Source: Methanosalsum zhilinae DSM 4017 (GTDB lineage Archaea; Halobacteriota; Methanosarcinia; Methanosarcinales; Methanosarcinaceae). Taken from it: a stretch of DNA of 64,000 nt. Positions 9,608 to 18,723 of this stretch are shown in pieces; position 1 is the stretch's first letter, and each line of letters opens with the position of its first letter. The stretch covers positions 846,103 to 910,102 of the forward strand of contig NC_015676.1 of NCBI RefSeq assembly GCF_000217995.1, given 5' to 3'. Both the position numbers and the translations under genes were made by a program. The notes beneath the pieces were generated by a model that was given only the letters and a program-made list of their open reading frames with translations, was not told where the DNA came from and ran no database searches.

Positions 9608-10750
9608 ATGAAGTCCACTGAAGAGATATTTATAGATATAATGCACAGAAGTGGAATTGATATTGTTGCATCTCTTCCATGTGACCGACTTAAAAATTTA
9701 ATTCCACTTATAGATAATACATTTTATCATGTTCCAATTACCCGGGAAGAAAGCGGGGTGGGCATATGTGCAGGGGCATATATGGCAGGAAGCAGACCAA
9801 TGGCTGTTATCCAGAGTACAGGCCTGGGTAACATGATCAATGCTCTGGAATCATTAAATATTTCATGCCAGATTCCGCTTCCTATACTTGCCAGCTGGAG
9901 AGGTGTCTATAAAGAAAAGATAGAAGCACAGAAACCTCTGGGGGAGCATCTTCCTTCTATCCTTGAAGGTGCAGGAATATCCTATACAATTATTGATAGG
10001 ATTGAAAATATACACCAGCTGGAAACATGTATAGAAGACTCTTTTAAAAATCATCGTCCTCATGTGATTCTGGTATCTCCAATTGTCTGGGAGGGGTCTA
10101 TCTGTTCTGCCTGGGCTGAGGAAGGTCAGGTACTTATGAAAGGAAGGTCATGTAATTTTCATTTTCGTGGATGTATAGATGAGGCACAGATGCTGCGCTA
10201 CGATGCGATAAATACAATTGCACCACATTTTGATGATGAAGTAGTTGTGTGTAATATTGGAATCCCATCAAAAGAGCTATACTCAATAAAGGATCGAGAC
10301 CTTAATTATTATATGTTTGGTTCAATGGGACTTGCTTCTTCCATAGGTGCAGGAATTGCAATAAAATCAGATCGCAAGGTAGTTGTTCTGGATGGCGACG
10401 GAAGCCTTCTGATGAACCCAAATGCCCTTTTTGAAGCTGCATTTCTTAATCCTGCCAATCTTATAATAATTGCTCTGGACAATGGAGCTTATGGTTCAAC
10501 AGGTTCACAGAAAACACTGACATCAAAAAATCTGGATCTTGAATTTCTTGCCCTAGCATGCGGATTTGAAAATACGATAAAAGTCCATACTCCAGAAGAA
10601 CTTCTGGCAGCATATCAAAATATGAAAGCTTCCACAAAAATGGGGTTCATACACGTCATACTCAAACCAGGCAATGCAAAAGTTGCAAACATTCCAATAA
10701 AACCAGCTGATGTTACACGCCGGTTCATGCGATCACTTAGCAACCGTTAA
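9608..10750 (+). CDS. comDE: Sulfopyruvate decarboxylase, fused alpha and beta subunits (ComDE)
   Basis: A TPP enzyme that decarboxylates sulfopyruvate to sulfoacetaldehyde in coenzyme M synthesis. The N-terminal half (to about residue 170) is ComD-like, with LPCDRLKN, ITREESGVGICAGAY and STGLGN. The C-terminal half is ComE-like, with the TPP/Mg motif GDGSLLMNPNAL and DNGAYGSTG. Some methanogens have two separate genes; this fusion is the Methanosarcinales form. An ATG at 9578 overlaps the upstream stop as ATGA, but the ATG at 9608 has a GGTGA site 6-8 bp before it and gives the expected N-terminus. The aspartate aminotransferase needed between cysteate and sulfopyruvate is not in the window. 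It converges with a TrkA-like gene, overlapping 18 bp. Confidence 0.93.
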   Translation: MKSTEEIFIDIMHRSGIDIVASLPCDRLKNLIPLIDNTFYHVPITREESGVGICAGAYMAGSRPMAVIQSTGLGNMINALESLNISCQIPLPILASWRGVYKEKIEAQKPLGEHLPSILEGAGISYTIIDRIENIHQLETCIEDSFKNHRPHVILVSPIVWEGSICSAWAEEGQVLMKGRSCNFHFRGCIDEAQMLRYDAINTIAPHFDDEVVVCNIGIPSKELYSIKDRDLNYYMFGSMGLASSIGAGIAIKSDRKVVVLDGDGSLLMNPNALFEAAFLNPANLIIIALDNGAYGSTGSQKTLTSKNLDLEFLALACGFENTIKVHTPEELLAAYQNMKASTKMGFIHVILKPGNAKVANIPIKPADVTRRFMRSLSNR

Positions 10751-11428
10751 TTTGTTTTTTAGTTCAGCTACATTCTCCCTTGAGCCTACCACTGCAATCA
10801 TATCCCCGGGTTCCACAATTATTGACGGGTTAATCTGAGTTATGATCCTATCCTTCTTTTTGATGCCTATTACTCTGCAATCAATAGCATATTTATTTTC
10901 AATTTCATTTACAGATTTATTTTTTAATGGAGATTGATTGTGTACCTGATGTTTTTCAATTTCTATGCCTTCATAAAGCATGATGTCTTCACTGACATTC
11001 TCACATACATGGTCAATACACAATGATGTCATTTTTGAAAGCATCTGACCTGCGATTATCGAAAGTGAAACCACATAATCAGCACCCGCTTTATATATCT
11101 TATCAATGGATTTTACAGTATTGGCTCTTGCAATAATGGTTATATCCGGATTCAGGCTTCTGCATATCAATGTGGCAAATATAATATCAATATCGTCATT
11201 CAATGTGATTATTATGGTTGATGCGTTCAGCACACCTGCATCCTTTAGAATGGCTTCATCGGCTCCGTTTCCGATTATATATTTGAATTCTACTTTTTCG
11301 AAAACATCTGGGTTTCGGTCCACCACTACAAAATAGACGCGGTTATCTTCAAGAATTTTAATTATGTTTGTTCCCACATCCCCATAACCCAGTACTATAA
11401 ATTTGTCTTTCGAATAATTATTGTTCAT
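10733..11428 (-). CDS. TrkA-like NAD-binding/RCK potassium regulator
   Basis: A 231-aa soluble protein with an N-terminal Rossmann RCK domain (GYGDVGTN near residue 14, then acidic VVDRNPD) and a C-terminal TrkA-C domain (about 150-228, ending VVGSRENVAEL). Such proteins gate Trk/Ktr transporters or K+ channels in response to NAD(H) or nucleotides. It lies 36 bp downstream of an MthK-like channel on the same strand, so it may regulate that channel or another K+ transporter. Confidence 0.85.
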   Translation of the reverse strand: MNNNYSKDKFIVLGYGDVGTNIIKILEDNRVYFVVVDRNPDVFEKVEFKYIIGNGADEAILKDAGVLNASTIIITLNDDIDIIFATLICRSLNPDITIIARANTVKSIDKIYKAGADYVVSLSIIAGQMLSKMTSLCIDHVCENVSEDIMLYEGIEIEKHQVHNQSPLKNKSVNEIENKYAIDCRVIGIKKKDRIITQINPSIIVEPGDMIAVVGSRENVAELKNKLTVAK

Positions 11429-11464
11429 ATTCAGATTCCTGTACTTGATAACATTCTATTTTGT

Positions 11465-12472
11465 TTAAACAGTAAGCTTTTGCAGGTTAGATAACTGTTC
11501 TGTTGTACCTGTAGCAAGAAATACAGTATTTTCTGTAATAATATCGCTATCTTCCGGATGAAATGAAAAAGTACCGCCTTTAAGCATTCCTACAATATTT
11601 GCACCTGTTCTTTTTTGAATATTTGCTACCTTTAAGGTCTTTCCAACCAGTGGACTTTTTGGATATACAGGAAATTCCACAATATTTACCCCATCCAGAA
11701 ATTCGATAGCACCTGTAAGCCTGTTTACAAAAGGATCGACTGCTCTTTTTCCCATGTAGAGTCCAAGAAGCCTTTTTGGAGAAAGGACTTTATTTGCTCC
11801 GGCATATCGAAGATATTTGGTATTTGAAATATCATCAGCCATTGAGATAATTTCCACCTGGCTGATCTTTCGTGCAGTAAGTGCAATATTTGCATTTTCA
11901 GAATCTGACTTATTGGCTATTAAAAATCTTGCAGACTGGACTTTTGCACGCTGCAGTGTATCTTCCTCGGCAGGATTACCATATATACATATTATATCAT
12001 TTTTCATGAGTTCCCGGACTGCTTGTTCGTCATCGTCTATAACAACATATGATACTTTCTGGTCTTTCAGTCCTTCTATAAGGATCTCTACCAGTTTGGT
12101 GGAAGCACATATAACGATGTGATGTTTCATATCATCTGGTACATGCGTTGGTAACTTTGTTTTTACAGCTTTTTCTATCCAGGGTATGATAATCTGCGGA
12201 AACAATATTCCAAAAACAATTGTTATCCCCGACAATTGAACTAGTATAGAAAATGCTTTACCGGTATCGGAAAGTAGAACGACATCTCCATAACCTACGG
12301 TAGTCATGGTGGTCATTACCCAGTAGACTGCAGTTAATAAATTTGCATTTTCTATCTGTCCCTCTGCTACTGTAAGGTGCAAAAATACAAAACTGTATAG
12401 TATTATTACAGAAACTATGACTGATGTATACAGTTTTATAGATTTTTTGGGTATAAACCTGGATATTTCCAT
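11465..12472 (-). CDS. MthK-like calcium/nucleotide-gated potassium channel
   Basis: A 335-aa protein, nearly the length of MthK. Two transmembrane helices (about 12-34 and 70-92) flank a pore loop with the K+ selectivity filter TVGYGD at residues 58-63. They are followed by an RCK (TrkA-N) domain from about residue 110 and a TrkA-C domain at the end. It is predicted to be a tetrameric K+ channel opened by ligand binding to its RCK ring. The following gene encodes a free-standing RCK protein, which fits a joint role in K+ homeostasis. Confidence 0.92.
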   Translation of the reverse strand: MEISRFIPKKSIKLYTSVIVSVIILYSFVFLHLTVAEGQIENANLLTAVYWVMTTMTTVGYGDVVLLSDTGKAFSILVQLSGITIVFGILFPQIIIPWIEKAVKTKLPTHVPDDMKHHIVICASTKLVEILIEGLKDQKVSYVVIDDDEQAVRELMKNDIICIYGNPAEEDTLQRAKVQSARFLIANKSDSENANIALTARKISQVEIISMADDISNTKYLRYAGANKVLSPKRLLGLYMGKRAVDPFVNRLTGAIEFLDGVNIVEFPVYPKSPLVGKTLKVANIQKRTGANIVGMLKGGTFSFHPEDSDIITENTVFLATGTTEQLSNLQKLTV

Positions 12473-12631
12473 AAATAAGACACCTTAAACTATATATTTA
12501 ATCTTTTTATTTTTTAAGTACGTAATTTTTTTGTTTGATCTTTATATTACTATATATTTTAATGTAATTATTATAGCTATACTGAAGAATTATCAAATAC
12601 AATATTTAAATGATAGGAGGAGTGGACCCGA

Positions 12632-12889
12632 ATGGAGGATGAGATAAAATCAGGGTATCCCCGAAACATTTTAAATGAAATTAAATGGAAGAATCTGGAT
12701 TTTGATGAGTGCATTGTGGAGTATATCCACAGGGGTATGCCTGAAGATAAAAAGGTTATTTCAGGAGTAGATATTAAGGATATTGGCAGGTCATTTATTA
12801 CACTCTACTCTGATACAATGATCCCGTATCACAGAATACTCAGGATAAAGTATAAAGGAAATATCCTGTATCTGAAAAAAAGGGCATAA
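12632..12889 (+). CDS. DUF504 (MJ1316-type) small RNA-processing-domain protein
   Basis: An 85-aa protein with the DUF504/UPF0248 signature at its end: IPYHRILRI followed by a basic tail. The domain is proposed to recognise cyclic RNA ends (the MJ1316 domain), so an RNA-processing role is likely but unproven here. A strong Shine-Dalgarno (AGGAGGAG, about 12616-12623) precedes the ATG. It stands alone, with its end 16 bp from the TnpB element that inserted downstream. Confidence 0.8.
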   Translation: MEDEIKSGYPRNILNEIKWKNLDFDECIVEYIHRGMPEDKKVISGVDIKDIGRSFITLYSDTMIPYHRILRIKYKGNILYLKKRA

Positions 12890-12914
12890 ATGAGTATTAG
12901 ACTTCAGTGAACTA

Positions 12915-12934
12915 CACCACGCTTACGCATGGTG
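12915..12934 (-). other. Right-end hairpin of TnpB element copy 1 (reRNA 3' region)
   Basis: The stem CACCA/TGGTG encloses a loop that reads TGCGTAAGCG in the tnpB direction. Between the tnpB stop and this hairpin lies a second conserved stem (CCGTAGG/CTACGG type, about 12986-13001). In this family such a 3' region forms the guide RNA scaffold. The guide would begin after GTAGTTCAC and read into the flanking DNA. Confidence 0.65.
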
Positions 12935-13000
12935 CTTCTTGCTTCATTCTTTTCTCTTTTGAGAACAAGTCCACAAGCTCTTCCCGTAGTTCCTACGGTG

Positions 13001-14113
13001 CTAAATACCTATTAAGTTCTGCTTATCTAAAGCAAACTTTTTGATATTAATAGCGGCATTAATATCTCTGTCGTGATTGGTTTTACAATCGGGACATTGC
13101 CATTTTCTATCTGTAAGTGTTAACTTTCCGTTGTGGTAGCCACAAACATTACAGATTTTTGTACTTGGCTCGAATCTTCCGATACGGAGTATGGTTTTTC
13201 CGTACCATTCGGCTTTATATTCGAGTTTTTTTACGAAAGAACTCCATGATGCATCTGCTATACTTTGTGTAAGACAGTGGTTTTTCAACATACCGCTAAC
13301 GTTCAAAGTTTCCAATGCTACCGCTTGATTCTCGCTTATGAGCTTAGAGGATAACTTATGTTGAAAATCATTTCTTTGGTTGGCAATTTTTTCATAGAGT
13401 TTTGCTACTGCTACTTTTGCCCTTTGTCTATTAGCTGAACCTTTTTTCTTTTTGGAAAGTCTTTTCTGCAAAACTTTCATTCTTTTCATCGAGTTTTTAA
13501 GATATTTCGGATTATCAATTTTCTCACCAATTGAAGTAATGGCAAAGTCTTTGATTCCAACATCAACACCAACCGTTGTATCAATATTGAATGATTTATT
13601 TACAGGATTTTCTTTTTCATCATCGATGAGAATACTAATATAGTATTTTCCAGTAGATGTTCTACTTACTGTTGCTGTTTTCTCTTTACCTTCATATCTA
13701 CGATGTAGTTTCGCATTTATCCATCCAATCTTAGGTAGTTTAATTTTATTATTTTCAAAATCCACTTTGTAATGTTGAGGAACAGAAAAGGATTGAACTG
13801 GATTTTTCCTTGATTTGAACTTAGGAAAACCTTTCTTTTCCCTGAAAAATTTTGTAAATGCATTGTCAAGATTAAGTGTTGCTCCCTGTAATGATTGAGA
13901 ATTAATATTTTTCAACCAAACATGTTCTATTTTTAATTCAGGTATCATTTTGTTCAATGCAAACCTTGATATAGAATTACCTTCTGCTTCATATGATTTT
14001 ATCTTATTTTCTAAAGCCCAATTATAGATGAATCTACTAGCACCAATATGTTGTGAAATCATTTCTTCATGATTTTTATTCGGATACAATCTATATTTAT
14101 AGGCTTTCAACAT
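13001..14113 (-). CDS. tnpB: TnpB RNA-guided nuclease of IS200/IS605-type element, copy 1
   Basis: A 370-aa TnpB, the ancestor-type of Cas12 nucleases. The RuvC triad is visible as Asp184 (GVDVGIKDF), Glu268 (ALETLNVSG) and Asp350 (NHDRDINAA). The zinc ribbon is CNVC (321, 324) and CPDC (340, 343). The N-terminal helix-turn-helix OrfB domain starts MLKAYKYRLYPN. All catalytic residues are intact, so it is probably active. It differs from the copy at 58427-59539 at only two residues, Val234 (Leu there) and Tyr240 (His there). Confidence 0.96.
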   Translation of the reverse strand: MLKAYKYRLYPNKNHEEMISQHIGASRFIYNWALENKIKSYEAEGNSISRFALNKMIPELKIEHVWLKNINSQSLQGATLNLDNAFTKFFREKKGFPKFKSRKNPVQSFSVPQHYKVDFENNKIKLPKIGWINAKLHRRYEGKEKTATVSRTSTGKYYISILIDDEKENPVNKSFNIDTTVGVDVGIKDFAITSIGEKIDNPKYLKNSMKRMKVLQKRLSKKKKGSANRQRAKVAVAKLYEKIANQRNDFQHKLSSKLISENQAVALETLNVSGMLKNHCLTQSIADASWSSFVKKLEYKAEWYGKTILRIGRFEPSTKICNVCGYHNGKLTLTDRKWQCPDCKTNHDRDINAAINIKKFALDKQNLIGI

Positions 14114-14190
14114 ACACTTTATCTAATGACTTTAACATTATTTATAATTTATGTTAAAAAGATGATGCTTTCTCATTAGTACGCATTCAT

Positions 14191-14210
14191 CTCCTAGCTT
14201 ACGCAAGGAG
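14191..14210 (-). other. Left-end hairpin of TnpB element copy 1
   Basis: The arms CTCCT and AGGAG enclose a loop reading TGCGTAAGCT in the tnpB direction, nine of ten bases as in the right-end hairpin. Subterminal hairpins of this kind are the binding sites of the HUH transposase TnpA. The presumed target/TAM TTTAT lies 16 bases further out. Confidence 0.6.
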
Positions 14211-14247
14211 TCTTCTGCTAATTAAGATAAATCGTTCCTGAATAAAA

Positions 14248-15567
14248 TCAACTCTTGTTTTCGAAGGAAGGACCAAATGATATGCTTTCAACTGGTTCTG
14301 TTATCCTGAATCTACTGTCCAGAATTTTTTCCTTCAGTTCAGATGCAGCCCTTATGGCTCGCAAGCGATCAGATTGTCTAAGAGTAACGGGTATGGTTCT
14401 CTGCATATTGTCTATAGTGCAATGAATTGCTCCAAGTTCTGCATTGAATGCGCCACCAGGACAGATCGATACACAGAAACCACAGTTGAAGCACTCGGAA
14501 GGCTCATAGGTTGCTGATTTAATTGAATCTCCAGAAGTGACGGCTTTCATGGGGCACTTTTCTTCGATCTTGCATGTAGTACACATTATACATTTTTCAG
14601 GTTTATAGGTAACAGCAGGATCAGCATTGTCCCAGACGTCCCCATAAGTGGTTTCGCACAGTTTAATTCTTCCGCCGACGTCTGCTACTTTAAGCGGAGT
14701 TTCTTTATCGAGTTTGATTACATTTTCCAGTATTTTTTCATTGATAATAGGGATGGGAACTGCCCATGTGCTGATAATTTCAGGTCCTGAGGGGGTGAGA
14801 TAACCTCCCATATACTCTCCAGTCATGGGATGGAGGTCTGCAAAGGCTGCAAGATTTGGATTATCCGGGCTGCTGCGGGTGCCGCTTCCAATAACAAACC
14901 CTTCAGCACCATTTATAAGAACACGTGTTCCGATTCCAATTGTTTCCAGGTCCGGATCGTTTTTTATCGGATTCATCTCCCCGCAGCCGCAAAAGGTTGC
15001 TTCACTGTAGTTACCTTTAAAGTCTGCAGCATGGAATATAGTAGATAATGGTTCAGAAGAAGGATTCACAAAGGCCAGATAATTCTTGAAGGTATGTCTT
15101 GTAGCAAAATACTTTGCATATGGTATCTCATTCATATCAGTATAATGCTTAAAGCAATACCCTTCAACAGTCTCGACTTCAACCTCTATGGTCTTACCTT
15201 CAACCATTTCTTTGAACAGGTGTCCTCCGCCATAGGAGGAATCATATTTGCTGTAACCGGTACCATAGATTATCAGATCCAGTATTCCAAGTCTTTCATT
15301 GGGGCAGGGACCAACATATGCAGGAATCCCGTTTATCCATACACTGGATGCCTTCTTAAATTCATTTGGCTCTGCAACTTTGAATGAGAGAACAATATAT
15401 GTGCCGCTCATGATTCCACGTGTGGCAGTAGTAACAACATCAACATCATCAAAGCCGATAGTCTCACCATCTCTTACACGCTCACAGACTTCTTCAGAAG
15501 TTAAAACCACAGCTTCTCCACGGTTAATTTTGTTTTGAATTTCTAGATAGGTTCTTGTTCTGCTCAT
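14248..15567 (-). CDS. Methanogenesis marker 16-type protein: DUF39 plus 2[4Fe-4S] ferredoxin
   Basis: A 439-aa protein. Residues 1 to about 320 are a DUF39 domain, the family of the methanogen aspartate-semialdehyde sulfurtransferase that makes homocysteine, with a Cys-rich CGCGEMNP segment. The C-terminal part holds two cluster motifs, CIMCTTCKIEEKCP (a slightly wide last spacing) and the classic CFNCGFCVSICP. This architecture matches the methanogen-restricted marker 16 family (TIGR03287). Sulfur transfer with reduction is a reasonable inference, not shown. It is a single gene next to the TnpB element. Confidence 0.8.
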   Translation of the reverse strand: MSRTRTYLEIQNKINRGEAVVLTSEEVCERVRDGETIGFDDVDVVTTATRGIMSGTYIVLSFKVAEPNEFKKASSVWINGIPAYVGPCPNERLGILDLIIYGTGYSKYDSSYGGGHLFKEMVEGKTIEVEVETVEGYCFKHYTDMNEIPYAKYFATRHTFKNYLAFVNPSSEPLSTIFHAADFKGNYSEATFCGCGEMNPIKNDPDLETIGIGTRVLINGAEGFVIGSGTRSSPDNPNLAAFADLHPMTGEYMGGYLTPSGPEIISTWAVPIPIINEKILENVIKLDKETPLKVADVGGRIKLCETTYGDVWDNADPAVTYKPEKCIMCTTCKIEEKCPMKAVTSGDSIKSATYEPSECFNCGFCVSICPGGAFNAELGAIHCTIDNMQRTIPVTLRQSDRLRAIRAASELKEKILDSRFRITEPVESISFGPSFENKS

Positions 15568-15799
15568 AGTTTCATCAGGCCCGGGAATCTGTTTTATTTA
15601 TGCGTATTTATTGAGAACATTTTACTTGAACCTTTTTAATGTGACACATGAGAGAAGGATGCCAGATTCTGTTTTAATGATTTGAAGCTTTGGCTTTCAG
15701 TAAATTAATGGGCCAAAAGATGGAATGTGTATAATAACTTCAATCATTTTCGAAGTTAAGGAATGCTTTATCACCCAATATATCTTATATATTATTATA

Positions 15800-16801
15800 A
15801 TGGACAAATATAAAATAAACAAAAAGGATACACAGAATAAACGTACCCTATTTATTTCAATAGCCCTTATCTCATCAATTATATTGTTTTCAGGCTGTCT
15901 GGACATCGGAGTAAAGGATAAATTTCCATCCGATGAAATGACTGCCGATATTGAAGTCATATCTGCAAACGGAACCGTTATCCATGTTGATCTTGAAGGC
16001 GGATTCTATGGAATTGTAACCGATAAAGGAGATCGGTATTATCCACTCAATATGGATGAAATATATGCTGAAAATGGAATGGATATCACATTTGTTGGTA
16101 AGGTTAAAGAGGATACTGTAACAGCTCAAATGTGGGGTACCCCTGTAGAAATAATCTCCATGTCAGAAAGAAGTGAAGCTGATTTTGTCTATGGCTATGG
16201 GACAGTTACCTATATTGAACTTGAGGGCGGATTCTATGGAATTATAACAGACGAACAGGATCGATACCTTCCACTGAATCTTGAAGAAAGATATAAAATG
16301 GACGGAATGCGTGTCTTTTATGCCGGTGAGCTAAAACATGACATATTCACCATTTACCAGTGGGGCACACCTCTGGAAATCCATTCTATTCTCTGGGCAT
16401 ACTATTCTCCTGACTATAATGTGTCCGTTATCCGTTCTTTAATGGATGCTTTAATAGATGATGAAGCGCAAACATATCATTTAATAGAAGATCGAACTCA
16501 AGCAGGGTTTAGCAGTTTTGTTGAAGGATATGACAGTCATGTGACATTTATGTTTATACCAGAGTACCGGGATTCTTCAACATATTATGCCAACTATTCC
16601 ATTCTGAAAAATGATCTGACAATGGTAAGCTATTCAAATAAAAAATTTGAAAATATCTCATTAGATGATCCGATAACCATCAATGTTCCATGGGAAAAAG
16701 GTGACAGGCTGGAATTTATTATTTCTTTAAAGGATTCTGAAGGGACAGAAGTGTATACCGGACATTATAATCTTGCACTTGGAATTTCATCGCTTGTTTG
16801 A
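15800..16801 (+). CDS. Lipoprotein with a tandem duplicated domain
   Basis: The frame opens at 15725, but the ATG at 15800 gives a proper lipoprotein signal: MDKYK, a hydrophobic stretch, then lipobox LFSGC. The 333-aa protein has two copies of a ~65-residue unit (about residues 45-110 and 115-180). Each runs GT-V, EGGFYGI-TD, D-RY-PLN, then WGTP-EI. A ~130-aa beta-rich C-terminal domain follows. It should be anchored on the outer face of the membrane. I do not recognise the repeat's function; the DxGxxY-like spacing suggests a small beta-barrel. Confidence 0.72.
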   Translation: MDKYKINKKDTQNKRTLFISIALISSIILFSGCLDIGVKDKFPSDEMTADIEVISANGTVIHVDLEGGFYGIVTDKGDRYYPLNMDEIYAENGMDITFVGKVKEDTVTAQMWGTPVEIISMSERSEADFVYGYGTVTYIELEGGFYGIITDEQDRYLPLNLEERYKMDGMRVFYAGELKHDIFTIYQWGTPLEIHSILWAYYSPDYNVSVIRSLMDALIDDEAQTYHLIEDRTQAGFSSFVEGYDSHVTFMFIPEYRDSSTYYANYSILKNDLTMVSYSNKKFENISLDDPITINVPWEKGDRLEFIISLKDSEGTEVYTGHYNLALGISSLV

Positions 16802-16820
16802 TTAGTTATGTTTCTTCCCC

Positions 16821-17570
16821 TTATGCATTTTCTTTTCTAAAACAAAGAAACCAATCGTAGCATATCATTTTTTCATCAGTTTCACTAATTCTTTTTTTAG
16901 CCATTGAAGATAATTCAGGAGGAGGAATAATTACATCATCTCCAGGTTGCCATCCTTCAGGTGTTTCTATATTCTCGGAATCTGATTTTTGCAATGAAAT
17001 AAGCAATCTTTTTACTTCATCCATATTTCTGCCACTTGACATGGGGTAATATAGTATTGCTCTGATGCGTCCATTGGGATCTATTATAAATACTGCTCTT
17101 ATTGTGCTGGTACCAGAATCAAGACTGATTTTGCCACCACTGCGTTCAAAATCTTCCAGCATCTCTTCGGTAGAATAGATTGCATGAGGGTGAATCATAC
17201 CATATTTTTTAGAAATTTCCATTGAAAGGTCTTCTATAATGGGAAATTTTATTTCAACATTTTTTAAGCCTTTGTATTCTATTTTTTCTTCGATTGTTCT
17301 AATCCATGCAATATGAGAATATATACTGTCCACCGAAAGACCCAGCAATTCTGTATTCAATTGTTTGAAATCATCCTGCATTTTTGAAAACTTGATAAAC
17401 TCAGTGGTACATACAGGTGTAAAATCAGAAGGATGGCTGAAAAATATAACCCAGTTTCCTTTATAATCATCCGGAAAATGAATGTTTCCTGTAGTTGTCT
17501 TTGCTTTAAATTCCGGTGCAAAATCCCCAATAAGAGGCATTCTATATATTTTTTGTTCATCTTCTCCCAT
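16821..17570 (-). CDS. Peroxiredoxin, archaeal Prx6/thioredoxin-peroxidase type
   Basis: A 249-aa thiol peroxidase. The peroxidatic Cys54 is in PSDFTPVCTTE, and the C-terminal pair Cys237/Cys243 (ICYDWFLC) has the spacing of the extra cysteines in archaeal thioredoxin peroxidases such as that of Aeropyrum. An ATG exists five codons upstream (17585). The one at 17570 has GGGGAT about 9 bp before it and is preferred. It detoxifies peroxides in a strict anaerobe. It converges with the lipoprotein gene. Confidence 0.9.
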   Translation of the reverse strand: MGEDEQKIYRMPLIGDFAPEFKAKTTTGNIHFPDDYKGNWVIFFSHPSDFTPVCTTEFIKFSKMQDDFKQLNTELLGLSVDSIYSHIAWIRTIEEKIEYKGLKNVEIKFPIIEDLSMEISKKYGMIHPHAIYSTEEMLEDFERSGGKISLDSGTSTIRAVFIIDPNGRIRAILYYPMSSGRNMDEVKRLLISLQKSDSENIETPEGWQPGDDVIIPPPELSSMAKKRISETDEKMICYDWFLCFRKENA

Positions 17571-17789
17571 GAGTTGAATCCCCAAGTTATATTATGTCAG
17601 TTGCATAGCCATATTTTTTGCAGACATATATGCATTGATTTTATTTTGTTTATACATTTATAGATGTAGCAGATATATATACAACTACCCTGCATATTTA
17701 TTATTAATCTAAAACTGGCTTTGCTTCTGTATGCAAATAAAATTTTTGCTGAGCTGGAAAAAGATAAGACAATTTGGAAGTTAATGATA

Positions 17790-18599
17790 ATGGAATCCAG
17801 TAAATCGTCAACATTAGGGATAATATTATGTAAGATATTTGAAGATGAACTTGTACATCTGATTAAAAACGGGCCATCTCCGGATGAAGTGGTGGTGATT
17901 GAGAACGATGATTCTGCAGGGTTCATTAACAAATTAAAGGAAGAAGGTATTGTTTATGCTGCAATAGATGCTTCTGATGTAAGTGATTATCTGGAAAAAA
18001 ATTCTGGAAATGGTTTTGTTCTGGTAGTTAATATACTTGAACTTGCTCTGCATGCATATCCTGATGACCTTAAGGAGACTGTTTATTCTACCATAGAAAA
18101 TATGGCAGGGTATTGTAATGGAATATTTTTGTTGTATGGTCTTTGTGGAAATGTTCTTGTAAATGTTGAGGAAGATTTTGAGTCCTGCGATTATCCGGTA
18201 AAAATTCTCAGAGATAATGATGGAGTTATTGTAGACGATTGTATTGGGGCAACTCTTGGTGGAAGAAAAGAATATTTAAGGACCCTTAAAAACTGTCGGG
18301 GATCTGGAACTTTTTTCCTGACTCCCATGTGGGCTGCAAATTGGAGAGAATTGGCCAGGTCGGCTGGTATGTGCCAGGATCCCTATGATGATGCAACATC
18401 TAAATTTGTTTTTGAACAGGTCGGCTACAACACTGTAGGTAAAATCAATACTGGCCTGAACTATGAGAAAGATTTTGATAAAAAAGTTGAAGAATTTGCA
18501 TCCATTTTTGAATTTAAAATTGTTGAAATGAATGGCAGCCCTGAATTGTTTGAAGAGTGCTATAAAGAAATGCTGGAACTTCTTAATATGGAAACCTGA
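17790..18599 (+). CDS. DUF1638 protein
   Basis: A DUF1638 (PF07796) protein of about 270 aa, a family common in methylotrophic methanogens and some anaerobes and often found near corrinoid methyltransferase genes. Visible are the start STLGIILCKIFEDEL, LLYGLCGN, the central segment around DDCIGATLGGR, and the aromatic PMWAANWRE. The frame is open to 17721, and ATGs at 17784 and 17790 lie closer to the conserved start; a GGAAG site sits about 10 bp before the latter. No methyltransferase gene is nearby, so the function is unassigned. A T-rich tract (about 18612-18620) after the stop could terminate transcription. Confidence 0.75.
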   Translation: MESSKSSTLGIILCKIFEDELVHLIKNGPSPDEVVVIENDDSAGFINKLKEEGIVYAAIDASDVSDYLEKNSGNGFVLVVNILELALHAYPDDLKETVYSTIENMAGYCNGIFLLYGLCGNVLVNVEEDFESCDYPVKILRDNDGVIVDDCIGATLGGRKEYLRTLKNCRGSGTFFLTPMWAANWRELARSAGMCQDPYDDATSKFVFEQVGYNTVGKINTGLNYEKDFDKKVEEFASIFEFKIVEMNGSPELFEECYKEMLELLNMET

Positions 18600-18628
18600 C
18601 GGTTCTTTAATCTTTTTTTTGAAAAAAT

Positions 18629-18683
18629 TTTATAATTCAACTTTTAGAGCAGGAGTTTCCTTGCGTAAGGTAGGAGTAGTTGA
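18629..18683 (+). mobile_element. Orphan left-end-like remnant of the TnpB element family
   Basis: Bases 18648-18676 match the left-end hairpin of the twin TnpB elements at 25 of 29 positions by eye (AGCAGxAGxxxCCTTGCGTAAGxTAGGAG). A TTTAT lies at 18629-18633, like the presumed target at the intact elements, and GTAGTT follows the hairpin, like the right end. ATTCAACT/AGTTGAAT form an outer 8-bp stem around it. No transposase is attached. It is either a decayed end or a very small non-autonomous derivative. Confidence 0.5.
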
Positions 18684-18723
18684 ATAAGATGATATTGTAT
18701 GGAAAGCACATTAAAAATTAATG

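Larger units (their letters stand above)
12906..14232 (-). mobile_element. TnpB-only IS200/IS605-type element, copy 1
   Basis: A 1327-bp segment that recurs at 58332-59658 with only four base differences seen by eye. It carries tnpB but no tnpA, so it depends on a TnpA supplied elsewhere. Read in the tnpB direction, the left end begins after TTTAT (complement of 14227-14231), has a hairpin at 14191-14210, and ends at the right in GTAGTTCACT after a hairpin at 12915-12934. The two hairpin loops share TGCGTAAGC. No target duplication is expected for this family. Confidence 0.92.
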
